This document shows positions 1-8,833 of a stretch of 46,501 bases of DNA, piece after piece (within the stretch, counting starts at the first letter, position 1; each line of letters starts with the position of its first letter). A program made the translations under genes and the position numbers. The notes beneath the pieces were generated by a model that saw only the letters and a list, made by a program, of their open reading frames with translations, was not told where the DNA came from and ran no database searches. Source of the stretch: Chlorobiota bacterium (GTDB lineage: Bacteria; Bacteroidota; Bacteroidia; Bacteroidales; B39-G9); assembly GCA_013152655.1 (NCBI GenBank), contig JAADFW010000170.1, forward strand, positions 1 through 46,501. Direction: 5' to 3'.

Positions 1-336
1 ATTTACTTATAGATGAACTACTCAAAAACCTTAAATTTTTATGATTAAAACTGTTGCCTCCATATGTAAAAGAACTAATACATTTATCGTCCACCTTTTG
101 TTTTTTACCAAGTATCATTAATATTAACCAAATAGCAACCTTTTTTTCTTTATTAACTTTATTATTGCCTCTTTTGTTTATATCATAATATAAATTTCTG
201 AAATGTAAGAAGTAAGCATTTTTTATGGAAGTTTCAATATGTGGGTCAAGCTTGGGTTTAGTATATTCAATACCTTTTCTTTTGTTTTGAAAATAAAGGC
301 GCTTCAGTTTTTTGAGCAGTTCATCTATAAGTAAAT
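1..336. repeat. Inverted repeat pair inside the methyltransferase gene (arms 1-31 and 306-336)
   Basis: Bases 1-31 are the reverse complement of 306-336 with two mismatches (positions 20 and 29). Read in their own 5'-3' directions, both arms encode LLIDELLK in the same phase. Several differences fall at third codon positions (CTA/CTG, CTT/CTG). The + strand arm then reads NLKFL and a TGA at 42-44, while the gene itself reads KLKRL and continues. The arms may extend beyond base 1. Confidence 0.75.
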
Positions 337-805
337 TAATAAAGCTATCTAAATCAATTATAAAATCTGGTTTAAACAAATTGTTAACCAATGGGTTTTC
401 TGTATTAGTAATTATTATTGCTCGTATTATATAAGGTAATTCATCTAATGTTATATCATTAGTAATTAGTTCGTTAAACGACCATTGTGCATCTTTGTTT
501 ATTAATTTAAAATAATCTTTAATAAGTTGCCAACTGTCAATAAAACAATCTAATTCAATTTTAAATTCATCGGTTTTTAAAAAGTTATATAACTCGTATA
601 GCTCTTCATTTGTATTATTTACAAATGAGGGGGCCGATGGTTTAATCGTAAAATAGTTTATTCCGGTTCCAAAAAAAGGATCAATGTAACGGTGATATTG
701 TGGAATCAGTTCATTAATTCTATTTACTTTTTTTTGCTCTCCATTACACCATTTTTGAACAGAATAGAGAGTTTTATATAAATATTTGTTCGAGTCTGTA
801 CTCAT
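1..805 (-). CDS. D12-class (Dam-like) DNA adenine-N6 methyltransferase, N-terminal part, cut by window edge
   Basis: An open frame starts at the ATG at 803-805 and runs 268 codons without a stop to base 1, so the C-terminus is outside the window. Near residue 40 it reads YIDPFFGTGINYF, the SAM-binding motif I of D12-class methyltransferases (usually EPFxGxGxxxF), followed by NNTNEELYELYNFLK, the usual second block. Near residue 250 it has FTYGGNSFNHKNL, matching the conserved FNxPxG..F segment of this class. The catalytic DPPY motif is expected further on and is not visible. The family transfers methyl from SAM to adenine N6, as an orphan methylase or with a restriction partner; no partner is seen here. 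The usual acidic residue of the motif I EPF is D. The 3' part carries an inverted-repeat arm (308-336). Family call fairly sure; activity not testable. Confidence 0.75.
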   Translation of the reverse strand, partial: MSTDSNKYLYKTLYSVQKWCNGEQKKVNRINELIPQYHRYIDPFFGTGINYFTIKPSAPSFVNNTNEELYELYNFLKTDEFKIELDCFIDSWQLIKDYFKLINKDAQWSFNELITNDITLDELPYIIRAIIITNTENPLVNNLFKPDFIIDLDSFINLLIDELLKKLKRLYFQNKRKGIEYTKPKLDPHIETSIKNAYFLHFRNLYYDINKRGNNKVNKEKKVAIWLILMILGKKQKVDDKCISSFTYGGNSFNHKNLRFLSSSSISK

Positions 806-1044
806 TGGAATAATTTGTATAAGTTGGAAATTTAAAATTACACATTTTTTCAATTATGAAAATTATTGAAGGTAATAAATCTTTTTATGCAAAATCAAAT
901 TACTTTAAAACAGTATCAGTTATGCTAATTTTTTATCTTTATAGTTTAAAATAGCGGTAAAATAAAATATGCAGATTATTGGATAAAAAATAGATTCAAA
1001 ACATATATCTCCTGAAATTAGCGAATTATTTTAAAATATATAAA

Positions 1045-3963
1045 ATGAAAAAATTAAACTTACTAATTATTTTTGTTCTTAGCGGAACTATATTACTTGC
1101 TCAAAAAATACCTGTTGCTACAAATGCTTCTGCAAGAATTAATAATATTGAGAAGCATAAACTGATTCTGGAAAAATCATTGGTGAGTGAAGTTAAATTT
1201 CGTTCAGTAGGCCCAACTATTATGAGTGGGCGTGTTACTGACATTGCAATTGACCCGAATGATGCAACCCATTTTTATGTGGCTTATGCTTCAGGTGGTT
1301 TATGGGAAACACATAATAATGGTATGTCATTTTCTTCATTGTTTGATAACGAACAGGTGATGAGTATTGGTGCAATTGCTATAAACTGGAAAGATAGTAT
1401 TATTTGGATTGGCACAGGAGAGGCTAATTCAAGCCGGTCGTCATATTCAGGTTTTGGGATATATAAGAGTACAAACAATGGTAAAACATGGGAAAATAAG
1501 GGACTGTATGATTCACAACATATTGCTAATATAGTTTTAAGCCCTGCTGATTCAAACATTATATTGGTGGCTGCTCTTGGGCATTTGTATTCAAAAAATA
1601 CAGAAAGAGGTGTTTTTAAATCTACTGATGGCGGTGAATCATGGAATAAAACACTGTATATTAATAACGAAACCGGTGCAGTTGATTTGGTATTTGACCC
1701 TAATAATTCAAATATTATTTATGCGTCAACCTGGGATAAAGACCGAAAGGCCTGGAATTTTACCGAATCAGGGAGTGGTTCCGGAATTTATAAAAGTGTA
1801 GATGCCGGCGATAATTGGACTTTAATTTCAACCAATGAAAGTGGTTTGCCTACTGGCGAAGGAATGGGTAGAATAGGACTTGCTATTTCAAAAAACAATA
1901 GTAATGTGATTTATGCTTATATCGATAATCAAAATCATCGGCCTGTTGAATCAGAAAAAGAAGCGAAAGATGTATTGACTAAAGATGAGCTTAGCAAAAT
2001 GTCGAAAAATGAGTTCCTTAAATTAGACAGCGAAATAGTATTTGCTTACCTTGAAAAATACCAGTTTCCAAAAGAGTATGGATATAAAGAAATAAGAGAG
2101 ATGATAGAAACCGGACAAATTATGCCAATTGCACTGGCTGATTATGTGGAAGATGCAAATCGTGCATTATTTGATACTCCTGTAATTGGGGCTGAAATAT
2201 ATAAATCGGTTGATGGTGGTATTCATTGGCTGAAAACACACGAAGGGTTTTTAGATGATTTGGTTTATTCTTATGGATATTATTTTGGCGGAATTAAAGT
2301 ATCTCCGTTTAATGATGATGAAATTTATGTATTAGGTGTTCCTATTTTGAAATCTATTGATGGAGGAAAAACTTTTAAGTCGTTAAGTAAAGAAAACGTT
2401 CATTCCGATCATCATGCTTTATGGATAGACCCGAATTATAAAGGCCATTTGATAAATGGGAATGACGGTGGTATTAATATTACTTACGATGATGGTAAAA
2501 CATGGCTTAAAGCTAATACACCTGCTGTTGGCCAGTTTTATTCTGTTAATTTCGACATGGAAGAACCTTATAATGTGTATGGTGGCATACAAGATAATGG
2601 TGTTTGGGTTGGCCCGTCAAATTATAAAGCGAATTTAAGTTGGCAGGCTTCCGGGAAATATCCTTACAAAGCCCTTTTGGGTGGAGATGGTATGCAAGTG
2701 GAAGTTGATACAAGAGACAATAATACAATTTATGCAGGATTTCAGTTTGGAAATTATTTTAGAATTGACCGCTCAACAGGCAAAACGCAAAAAATAAAAC
2801 CTATACATAAATTAGGCGAAAAACCTTTGCGATTTAACTGGCAAACACCTATTCATTTATCAAAACACAACCAGGATATTTTATACATGGGTTCAAATAA
2901 ATTTCATCGTTCTATGGATAAAGGAGACCACTTTGAAACATTATCCGGTGATCTTACGAAGGGTTACAAAGAAGGTGACGTTGCCTATGGCACAATTACA
3001 ACTATTGATGAATCTCCATTGCATTTCGGTTTAATTTATATTGGAACTGATGATGGATATATCCAAAAATCAACTGATGGGGGATACAGTTGGGAAAATA
3101 TTACCGGAAATTTACCGCCAAATTTATGGGTGAGCCGCGTAACTGCTTCTACACATAACGAAAAAGTTGTCTTTGCTTCATTAAATGGTTACAGATGGGA
3201 CGATTTTGATTCATACCTGTTCCGTTCGGTTGATTACGGAAATACATGGCAACGCATTGGTTTTGATTTGCCAATGGAACCCGTTAATGTTGTAAAAGAA
3301 GACCCTAATAACCAAAATATACTATATGTTGGGACTGACCATGGTTTGTATATTTCAATTGATTGGGGCGAAAGTTTTATGGCAATGAATAATGGGCTGC
3401 CTGCTGTTGCTATACATGACCTTGCCGTTCAGCCACGCGATAAAGATCTGATTGTTGGAACCCATGGCCGCTCAATTTATATTGCTAATGTTGATGAGAT
3501 TGAATTACTTACTGATAGTATTTTAGATAAAGGAGTTTATCTGTTTAAAATTGAACCTATTACATATTCAAAAAGATGGGGAAGTGCTACATGGAGTAAA
3601 TGGTACGGCTATTATGAACCTTCGGTTGAAATAGCCTGCTATTTGAATTCAGCTGATAGTATTGAGTTTAAAATTACAGATATGGACAATATGTTGTTGT
3701 TCGAGAAAAAGTTTAATGGGGTAAACGGTTTAAATTATTTGAATTATGACCTTACGGTAAACCCTGAAATTGTTGAGTCATATCAGGCTTCATTAAATGA
3801 AGAACTGGAAACAAAAGTGGAAATAAAAAAAGCTGACAATGGTAAATATTATTTGCATCCGGGTAATTATAATATTATTGTTTCTTCAGGGAATTATAAC
3901 ATTAAGAAGGAATTTAAGATTGTAAATAAAAATTTTAATAAAAGGCCTAATATCCGCAAGTGA
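1045..3963 (+). CDS. Secreted sortilin-like BNR/Asp-box beta-propeller protein
   Basis: 972 residues with a signal peptide (MKKLNLLIIFVLSGTILLAQ, probable cleavage before Q20). The body is a series of BNR/Asp-box turns, S-x-D-x-G-x-x-W/F: GIYKSTNNGKTW (about residue 138), GVFKSTDGGESW, GIYKSVDAGDNW, IYKSVDGGIHW, LKSIDGGKTF, FHRSMDKGDHF, QKSTDGGYSW, FRSVDYGNTW and ISIDWGESF. The segment SDHHALWIDP..NGNDGG is typical of the VPS10/sortilin-like propellers of Bacteroidota, about 1,000 residues long and often annotated only as glycosyl hydrolase. VGTHGRSIYI closes the propeller near residue 810; a beta-rich tail follows. No T9SS sorting domain is seen at the end, so the protein is probably periplasmic or surface attached in another way. 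Catalytic activity cannot be assigned. It stands alone between intergenic gaps of about 240 and 170 bp. Confidence 0.85.
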   Translation: MKKLNLLIIFVLSGTILLAQKIPVATNASARINNIEKHKLILEKSLVSEVKFRSVGPTIMSGRVTDIAIDPNDATHFYVAYASGGLWETHNNGMSFSSLFDNEQVMSIGAIAINWKDSIIWIGTGEANSSRSSYSGFGIYKSTNNGKTWENKGLYDSQHIANIVLSPADSNIILVAALGHLYSKNTERGVFKSTDGGESWNKTLYINNETGAVDLVFDPNNSNIIYASTWDKDRKAWNFTESGSGSGIYKSVDAGDNWTLISTNESGLPTGEGMGRIGLAISKNNSNVIYAYIDNQNHRPVESEKEAKDVLTKDELSKMSKNEFLKLDSEIVFAYLEKYQFPKEYGYKEIREMIETGQIMPIALADYVEDANRALFDTPVIGAEIYKSVDGGIHWLKTHEGFLDDLVYSYGYYFGGIKVSPFNDDEIYVLGVPILKSIDGGKTFKSLSKENVHSDHHALWIDPNYKGHLINGNDGGINITYDDGKTWLKANTPAVGQFYSVNFDMEEPYNVYGGIQDNGVWVGPSNYKANLSWQASGKYPYKALLGGDGMQVEVDTRDNNTIYAGFQFGNYFRIDRSTGKTQKIKPIHKLGEKPLRFNWQTPIHLSKHNQDILYMGSNKFHRSMDKGDHFETLSGDLTKGYKEGDVAYGTITTIDESPLHFGLIYIGTDDGYIQKSTDGGYSWENITGNLPPNLWVSRVTASTHNEKVVFASLNGYRWDDFDSYLFRSVDYGNTWQRIGFDLPMEPVNVVKEDPNNQNILYVGTDHGLYISIDWGESFMAMNNGLPAVAIHDLAVQPRDKDLIVGTHGRSIYIANVDEIELLTDSILDKGVYLFKIEPITYSKRWGSATWSKWYGYYEPSVEIACYLNSADSIEFKITDMDNMLLFEKKFNGVNGLNYLNYDLTVNPEIVESYQASLNEELETKVEIKKADNGKYYLHPGNYNIIVSSGNYNIKKEFKIVNKNFNKRPNIRK

Positions 3964-4135
3964 TTTTATAATATGTTCTGTTTTAGGCCATACGGATTTA
4001 AAGAAAAATAAAAAATGTAACTTTTCAGGTAATATATACGTCACTATTTTATAATTCTTTAAAAACCATAATATTTAATGATAAATATAAATTTCTTAAT
4101 AGTTTCACAAATAATACATTACTTAATTTTAACCT

Positions 4136-5023
4136 ATGGAAAATAGTAAATTAAACCTTTTATTCTTAATTAGCTTTATAATTATAGTTTTTAGCTTTTC
4201 ATCCTGCACTTTCGAATATCATTCAAATAGTAATGATGATGAGAAAGTAATTGATAAATCATTTAAAGAAATTGAAGTTACTGAAAATGATAGTGATGAA
4301 ACAACTGATGGCCAACAATTACAAAAATCGAATAAATCAATTAAAAAGGTTAAGGCAGATTTTGTTGATGTTTCTATAAAAGCCAGAAGCGGTAAATTGT
4401 TTATTAATGATGGTGCTTCCCGTTTTGTTGATGCTGAATTTATTTATGATAAAGATGAATTGAAGCCAATAATGGCGTATATGGAAAATAGAGAACGAGG
4501 TGATTTAACGATTGATTTTACAAGCAAAGATGATAATCATGTAAATATTGATACCGATGATGATAATACAAAATGTTTGTTAGAATTTAGTAATAAAATC
4601 GCGATGAATATGCGAATTGAATTTGGTGCCGGACAGGGAAAACTTAATATTAGTGATTTAGATTTAGAAGATATTGAACTTAGGTTCGGAGCCGGTAAAT
4701 TTGATATTGATTTGTCAAATTCAATGGTAAAAAATATAGATATTGAGGCTGGTTTTGGTGAAGTTAACCTTGATTTAAGCGGGAAACGAAATAGAAATTT
4801 AAATGCAGAAATAATAGGTGGAATTGGTAAGTTAGATGTAAAACTACCAAAAGATACAGGTGTAAAAGTTGTAGTAAAAGGAATATTAGGCGATATTGAT
4901 GCGTACGGATTTATTAAAAATAATAAAGTTTATACCAATAAAGCTTACGGAAATTCAAAATATACAATTCATCTGGATGTTAAAGCCGCATTGGGCGATG
5001 TTAACCTTTTTTTAGTTGATTAG
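4136..5023 (+). CDS. Lipoprotein with toast-rack (DUF2154/DUF4097-like) beta-repeat domain
   Basis: 295 residues. The N-terminus has a hydrophobic stretch ending FSFSSC, so Cys24 is a probable lipidation site. A charged Asp/Glu-rich linker follows (about residues 30-65). The C-terminal half (about 155-295) is a run of short beta strands with G-x-G turns: FGAGQGKLNISDL, RFGAGKFDIDL, GFGEVNLDL, GGIGKLDVKLP, GILGDIDAYG and AALGDVNLFLVD. This is the pattern of the toast-rack/LiaF C-terminal-like fold found in envelope lipoproteins of Bacteroidota. Molecular role is unknown; such proteins are often linked to envelope stress systems, but no partner is next to it. Single gene, followed by a GC-rich hairpin. 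Confidence 0.7.
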   Translation: MENSKLNLLFLISFIIIVFSFSSCTFEYHSNSNDDEKVIDKSFKEIEVTENDSDETTDGQQLQKSNKSIKKVKADFVDVSIKARSGKLFINDGASRFVDAEFIYDKDELKPIMAYMENRERGDLTIDFTSKDDNHVNIDTDDDNTKCLLEFSNKIAMNMRIEFGAGQGKLNISDLDLEDIELRFGAGKFDIDLSNSMVKNIDIEAGFGEVNLDLSGKRNRNLNAEIIGGIGKLDVKLPKDTGVKVVVKGILGDIDAYGFIKNNKVYTNKAYGNSKYTIHLDVKAALGDVNLFLVD

Positions 5024-5034
5024 TGGGAAGCAAA

Positions 5035-5058
5035 GCCTGCCTGTAGTGGCAGACAGGC
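5035..5058. repeat. GC-rich hairpin repeat downstream of the lipoprotein gene
   Basis: GCCTGCCTG (5035-5043) and CAGACAGGC (5050-5058) form a 9-bp stem with one mismatch around the loop TAGTGG. The surrounding 5030-5100 stretch is far more GC-rich than its neighbours. It may be a dispersed REP-like element; there is no U-tract, so it is not a clear intrinsic terminator. Confidence 0.5.
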
Positions 5059-5120
5059 GGAACCCGGCCAAAGGGAGCTCTCGTAAGCAAACCCCCTCCA
5101 ATAGCTATCAGCTTTTTTTG

Positions 5121-5128
5121 TAATTTTG
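5121..5128 (+). promoter_or_regulatory. Candidate -7 element for the SDR gene
   Basis: TAATTTTG matches the Bacteroidota -7 consensus TAnnTTTG and lies 20 bp upstream of the SDR start codon. No TTTG lies at the expected -33 position, so support is limited. Confidence 0.35.
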
Positions 5129-5148
5129 ACGGTGAAATATAAATTACA

Positions 5149-5927
5149 ATGAAAACAATTATTATTACCGGAAGCACCAAAGGAATTGGTTTTGGACTTT
5201 TGGACTGGCATATGAATTCTTAAAACAAGGCCACCAAGTGACTATTAACAGCCGGTCAGAAGAAAATATAAACAAAGCCTTAGAAAAGCTTTCCAAATAC
5301 AAAGGCCAACTATTAGCTTTACCGGGAAATGTGAGCAATAGCAGTTTTTTAGAAGGACTATTTGATAAAACAGTTGAACATTTTGGCAGGGTTGATATCT
5401 GGATTAACTGTGCAGGGCTTACAAACGAATACAAACAAACCTATAATGTAAGTTTTGAAAATATTAAAAATGTTTTTGATGTAAACATTTATGCAACAGT
5501 TACCGGCACTATTGTGGCTTACAATAAAATGGAAAAGCAAGGCTTTGGAAAAATATTCAACTTTGAAGGCCTTGGCAGCGATGGCAGGATAATAAATAAG
5601 TTAAGTATTTATGGAACATCAAAACGTGCTGTCAATTATTTTACAAAAGCATTTGCCAGGGAAATTGATGATTCAAAAGTACAGATTGGAGTAATTCAAC
5701 CAGGAATGGTTTTAACCGATTTATTGATGAAGCCTATGGAAGAAAATACAGAAGAGGAGCTTAAAAGATTTAAAAAAGTATTTAATCTGCTTGGCAATAA
5801 AGTAGAAGTAGTTACACCCTGGATTTCTGATAAAATATTAAAAAGCAACAAGAATTATGATCGCATCAAATATTCGAGTACCTTTAAAATATTGAAAAAC
5901 TTAGTAACAAATAGAAAGATTATTTAA
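5149..5927 (+). pseudogene. Short-chain dehydrogenase/reductase (SDR), frameshifted by an 8-bp tandem duplication
   Basis: The gene starts at ATG 5149 with MKTIIITGSTKGIGFGL, the TGxxxGIG nucleotide-binding motif of classical SDRs, but runs into a stop at codon 25. Two exact copies of TTTTGGAC lie at 5190-5197 and 5198-5205. Removing one restores a continuous 256-residue frame, GFGLAYEFLKQGHQVTINSRSEE. The remaining motifs are intact: INCAG (the NNAG motif, first N replaced by I), catalytic Tyr152-x-x-x-Lys156 in IYGTSK, and the IQPGMVLTD motif. Downstream translation could only start at an internal GTG (5238), losing the cofactor-binding motif. Family enzymes are NAD(P)-dependent oxidoreductases; substrate unknown. 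A methyltransferase gene follows after 34 bp, probably co-transcribed. It may be a recent pseudogene, a phase variant or an assembly error. Confidence 0.85.
5190..5205 (+). repeat. 8-bp exact tandem duplication (TTTTGGAC x2) in the SDR gene
   Basis: Two adjacent identical copies. The extra 8 bp shifts the frame by two and truncates the protein after 24 codons. Deleting one copy restores the expected SDR sequence across the junction. Confidence 0.9.
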
Positions 5928-5961
5928 ATACTTTTTATAGCAAAATATTTTCATTCCTAAG

Positions 5962-6627
5962 ATGAGAACAGCATTAAATATTAATAAGCTGAATACCGTT
6001 TACAATAAAACTGCACGGTATTATGATTTTTACCACCGGATTGGCACATTTGGGCTTGATGAAAAAGGAAGAAATTATTTGATTCAGCATCTTGTTAAAG
6101 AGAATGACTTTATACTGGATGCAGGAGGAGGAACAGGAAGAAGCTCTTTTTTATCATTAAAATTAACTCGCGGGCATGCAAAAGCAGTAGTATTAGACCA
6201 AAGTGAATTAATGCTTGAAAAAGGCAGGGAAATTGCTAAAAAAGCGGGGTTGTCTGATAAAATTGAATTTATAAATGCCGATATGTACAGCATTCCGTTT
6301 AACGACAATACTTTTGATAAGGTTATTTCCACTTACAGTACCTGCCCGTTAGACAATCCGGCAAATGCAGTTATAGAGATGCTCAGGGTTTTAAAGCCGG
6401 GTGGATTACTGGGAATTGCCCACTCAACAAATCCTGAAAATAAAATCACCCGCTGGATAAGTACAAAATTTGAAAATCTTCTTTGGAAATTTCCGCGTTT
6501 ATCACTTGGATGCCGCAATATTGAGTTAGTAAGCGATATTCAAAAACTGAATGTTTCAATTGAAACAAACAAAACAATTGGCTTTATTCCGTTTTATTTT
6601 AAAATTTTAATTATTAGAAAACCTTAA
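5962..6627 (+). CDS. SAM-dependent class I methyltransferase (UbiE/Methyltransf_11 type)
   Basis: 221 residues. Motif I is LDAGGGTGRSS (about residue 52), the SAM-binding glycine loop. VVLDQSELML follows as motif II (Asp binding the ribose) and FINADMYSIPFNDNTFDKVISTYS as motifs III-IV. LRVLKPGGLLGIAHS is the standard post-motif of the UbiE/Coq5-like group. The N-terminal YNKTARYYDFYHR is typical of small-molecule or quinone/lipid methyltransferases. The substrate is not apparent, and no other quinone-pathway gene lies nearby. It begins 34 bp after the broken SDR gene on the same strand, so the two are probably one transcription unit. Disruption of the SDR is unlikely to stop its translation completely. 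Confidence 0.8.
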   Translation: MRTALNINKLNTVYNKTARYYDFYHRIGTFGLDEKGRNYLIQHLVKENDFILDAGGGTGRSSFLSLKLTRGHAKAVVLDQSELMLEKGREIAKKAGLSDKIEFINADMYSIPFNDNTFDKVISTYSTCPLDNPANAVIEMLRVLKPGGLLGIAHSTNPENKITRWISTKFENLLWKFPRLSLGCRNIELVSDIQKLNVSIETNKTIGFIPFYFKILIIRKP

Positions 6628-6650
6628 AGGTACTTCTATTCAACGCATTC

Positions 6651-6678
6651 AGAATTGCATTTCAAGAATTGCATTTGT
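6651..6678. repeat. Near-exact 14-bp tandem repeat
   Basis: AGAATTGCATTTCA (6651-6664) is followed at once by AGAATTGCATTTGT (6665-6678), identical in 12 of 14 bases. It lies in the gap before the SpoIIE phosphatase gene. It could be paired binding sites or an old tandem duplication. Confidence 0.5.
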
Positions 6679-6706
6679 ACATTTACCATTATGAAACAAG
6701 CATGAT

Positions 6707-6744
6707 AAAAATAATTATTAACACTTAAAACAATAATTATTTTT
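6707..6744. terminator. AT-only hairpin, possible weak terminator
   Basis: A 13-bp perfect stem (6707-6719 with 6732-6744) around a 12-nt loop runs into a run of Ts. It lies downstream of the methyltransferase gene and 45 bp before the next start codon. Because it contains only A and T, chance is a real possibility. Confidence 0.3.
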
Positions 6745-6788
6745 TTTATGCGGTTCCATCTGGCCTATTAAAATTAAAAAATAAACAG

Positions 6789-8138
6789 ATGAAAAAATAT
6801 TGGAATAAAATTTCAAAACTTGGTATTAACAGTCAAATGCGACATTTTGAGAGGCGTTCAATAATATTAGTAAATCAACTTTCAATAATAATTGGAATAA
6901 TACTACTAATTTATATGCCCCTGTCAGCTTTTGAAAATGTCATTTTCTTTCCCATATTAATTACAGCAATTTTATTCTATTTTATTGTTCCTGTCTTAAA
7001 TTACCGACAGCACTATCTGTTTTCAAGATTATATTTCTTCTTTATAAGTTTAGTGCTTATTGCCATATTAAGCATATTGCCGGGAAAAGGCTCGGGCGAA
7101 AGGTATTTTTTTATTGCTACAGGAATTCTTCCTTTACTTCTTTTTCATAAGCCCCGTTTTATTTATGGCTTATCTGTACTAAATGCTTTAAGCTTTATAT
7201 TTATTTGTTACGTTCAATATAACTTTGCGCCAATTATAAAAACTCCCAATGAAACCAAAATTTTATATTTAATAATAAATATTATATCTGTTTTAATTCT
7301 TGTTTTTCTGAGCTTGCAATATTTTAAAAAAGATAACGACAATTTTGAAACCCAATTATTACATACAAATACAATTCTTGATAAAAAAAATAAAGAAATA
7401 CTGGCAAGTATTACATACGCACAAAGAATTCAACAAGCCATCTTGCCACCTGACAAATTGATACAAAAACTAATTCCGCAAAATTTTGTTTTATTCAAGC
7501 CAAAAGACATAGTTTCGGGTGATTTTTATTGGTTCGAAAAGGTAAATAATTTAATTTATTTTGCTGCGGTTGACTGCACCGGGCATGGCGTACCGGGTGC
7601 TTTAGTTAGCATTGTGGGATACAATGGATTAAACCAGGCTTTAAAAGAATTTAAACTTGAAAAACCTTCTGAAATTCTCGATAAACTAAATGAACTTGTC
7701 GAACAAACCTTTATTAAAAGTGAGTTTGAAGTTAAAGATGGAATGGATATTGCCCTTTGTTGTATTGACTTAGAAAATTATAAACTTTCTTATGTAGGTG
7801 CTCACAATCCGCTTTATATTGTCCATAATTCATGTTTAACCGAAATAAAAGCCGACAGGCAGCCTATTGGCAAATATCAAAACCGGTTTCCTTTTAAGAA
7901 CCATGTAGTAGATTTAGAAAAAAACGATTGTTGTTATATTTTTAGTGATGGATTTGCCGACCAGTTTGGTGGTGAAAAAAACAGGAAATTTAAATATAAA
8001 GCCCTCAAACAATTGCTGATTGACAACAGCCAAAAATTGATGAAAGAACAAAAAGAAATATTAAACCAAACATTTGAAGCCTGGAAAGGAAATTACGAGC
8101 AAATTGACGATGTATTGATTATTGGCATAAAAGTTTAA
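6789..8138 (+). CDS. Membrane-anchored SpoIIE/PP2C-family serine phosphatase
   Basis: 449 residues. About six hydrophobic segments fill residues 25-180. A short coiled segment (LLHTNTILDKKNKEILASITYAQRIQQAILP) then links to a SpoIIE phosphatase domain (about 215-449). The metal-binding PP2C motifs are present: VSGDFYW, AAVDCTGHGVPGALVS, DGMDIAL and FSDGFADQFGG. The family dephosphorylates serine or threonine, classically on anti-sigma antagonist proteins in partner-switching cascades, with the membrane part acting as sensor. No anti-sigma factor or STAS protein is adjacent, so the target is unknown. A second protein with the same C-terminal architecture is at 41641-43671. Transcribed alone after a 160-bp gap. 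Confidence 0.88.
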   Translation: MKKYWNKISKLGINSQMRHFERRSIILVNQLSIIIGIILLIYMPLSAFENVIFFPILITAILFYFIVPVLNYRQHYLFSRLYFFFISLVLIAILSILPGKGSGERYFFIATGILPLLLFHKPRFIYGLSVLNALSFIFICYVQYNFAPIIKTPNETKILYLIINIISVLILVFLSLQYFKKDNDNFETQLLHTNTILDKKNKEILASITYAQRIQQAILPPDKLIQKLIPQNFVLFKPKDIVSGDFYWFEKVNNLIYFAAVDCTGHGVPGALVSIVGYNGLNQALKEFKLEKPSEILDKLNELVEQTFIKSEFEVKDGMDIALCCIDLENYKLSYVGAHNPLYIVHNSCLTEIKADRQPIGKYQNRFPFKNHVVDLEKNDCCYIFSDGFADQFGGEKNRKFKYKALKQLLIDNSQKLMKEQKEILNQTFEAWKGNYEQIDDVLIIGIKV

Positions 8139-8320
8139 CCCGGAAAATGTATGAATCTCCTTCTTTCAATTTACTATACCTTTTATTTATTTTTACAAAA
8201 ATTAACTTAACAGCCAATTGCCCAACAACTTATGTGCATTGTGATTAGTGTAGCTTTTCACATATACATCTAAATCCAATCCAATTTGTTGGTTTTTCAT
8301 ATCTAAAATCCTTCTTTATA

Positions 8321-8746
8321 TCAATTTTTCCATTCCCTTTCACAATTAAAACAATAATAACTTTTTCTAAATATTGGTATTGGAATCCAAAATAATAATA
8401 ATGAAATTATTAATAATAATCCGGGTGTTTTTTTCTTTGAATAATTTTTAGATCCACAGTATGGACATTTATCTATTTCAAGAAATTTTTCATTTACTTT
8501 CTCAATTTTCCTATGTCCCGATTTAATTATAAATCCACCATCAATTAATATCTGTTCAGCTTTTTCTTTATCATTCTCGTTTATTAATAATTTAACTCCC
8601 CCAATTGCATTTGAATAAAAGTTATTTACTTGAGTTGTCAACTCATTTTGAATTATTGTATTAATTCCTTCTGATTCCAACCTGCCTTTCGCAATCTGAG
8701 CTTCATGCGGTAATATGAATGTTATAATTGTTATCCAATTGCTCAT
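8321..8746 (-). CDS. DUF2007 protein with C-terminal zinc ribbon
   Basis: 141 residues. The first 70 (SNWITIITFILPHEAQIAKGRLESEGI..GGVKLLINENDKEKAEQIL) match the DUF2007 'putative signal-transducing' domain, a small alpha/beta fold. A cysteine pair CPYCGS follows near residue 94, then a hydrophobic stretch (LLLIISLLLFWIPIPIF) that may be a membrane segment, then the second pair YYCFNCEREW, completing a four-Cys zinc ribbon split by the hydrophobic segment. Function unknown; the family is common in Bacteroidota. It lies 87 bp downstream of tdk on the same strand and could be read from the tdk promoter. Confidence 0.75.
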   Translation of the reverse strand: MSNWITIITFILPHEAQIAKGRLESEGINTIIQNELTTQVNNFYSNAIGGVKLLINENDKEKAEQILIDGGFIIKSGHRKIEKVNEKFLEIDKCPYCGSKNYSKKKTPGLLLIISLLLFWIPIPIFRKSYYCFNCEREWKN

Positions 8747-8833
8747 TTTTTTAGTTTAAATGCCCCAACTTATTTATATCTGCAAGTCAATTCGTAAAAT
8801 ACTTATTTTCAAAACATTAACTAAACTCAATTA

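Noticed and set aside
5020-5434. Two minus-strand frames opposite the SDR gene
   Set aside because: They are shadows of the frameshifted SDR gene, which carries all family motifs.
8202-8300. Minus-strand 32-codon frame (MKNQQIGLDLDVYVKSYTNH..) downstream of the DUF2007 gene
   Set aside because: Too short and with no recognised family; could be a remnant but the evidence is insufficient.
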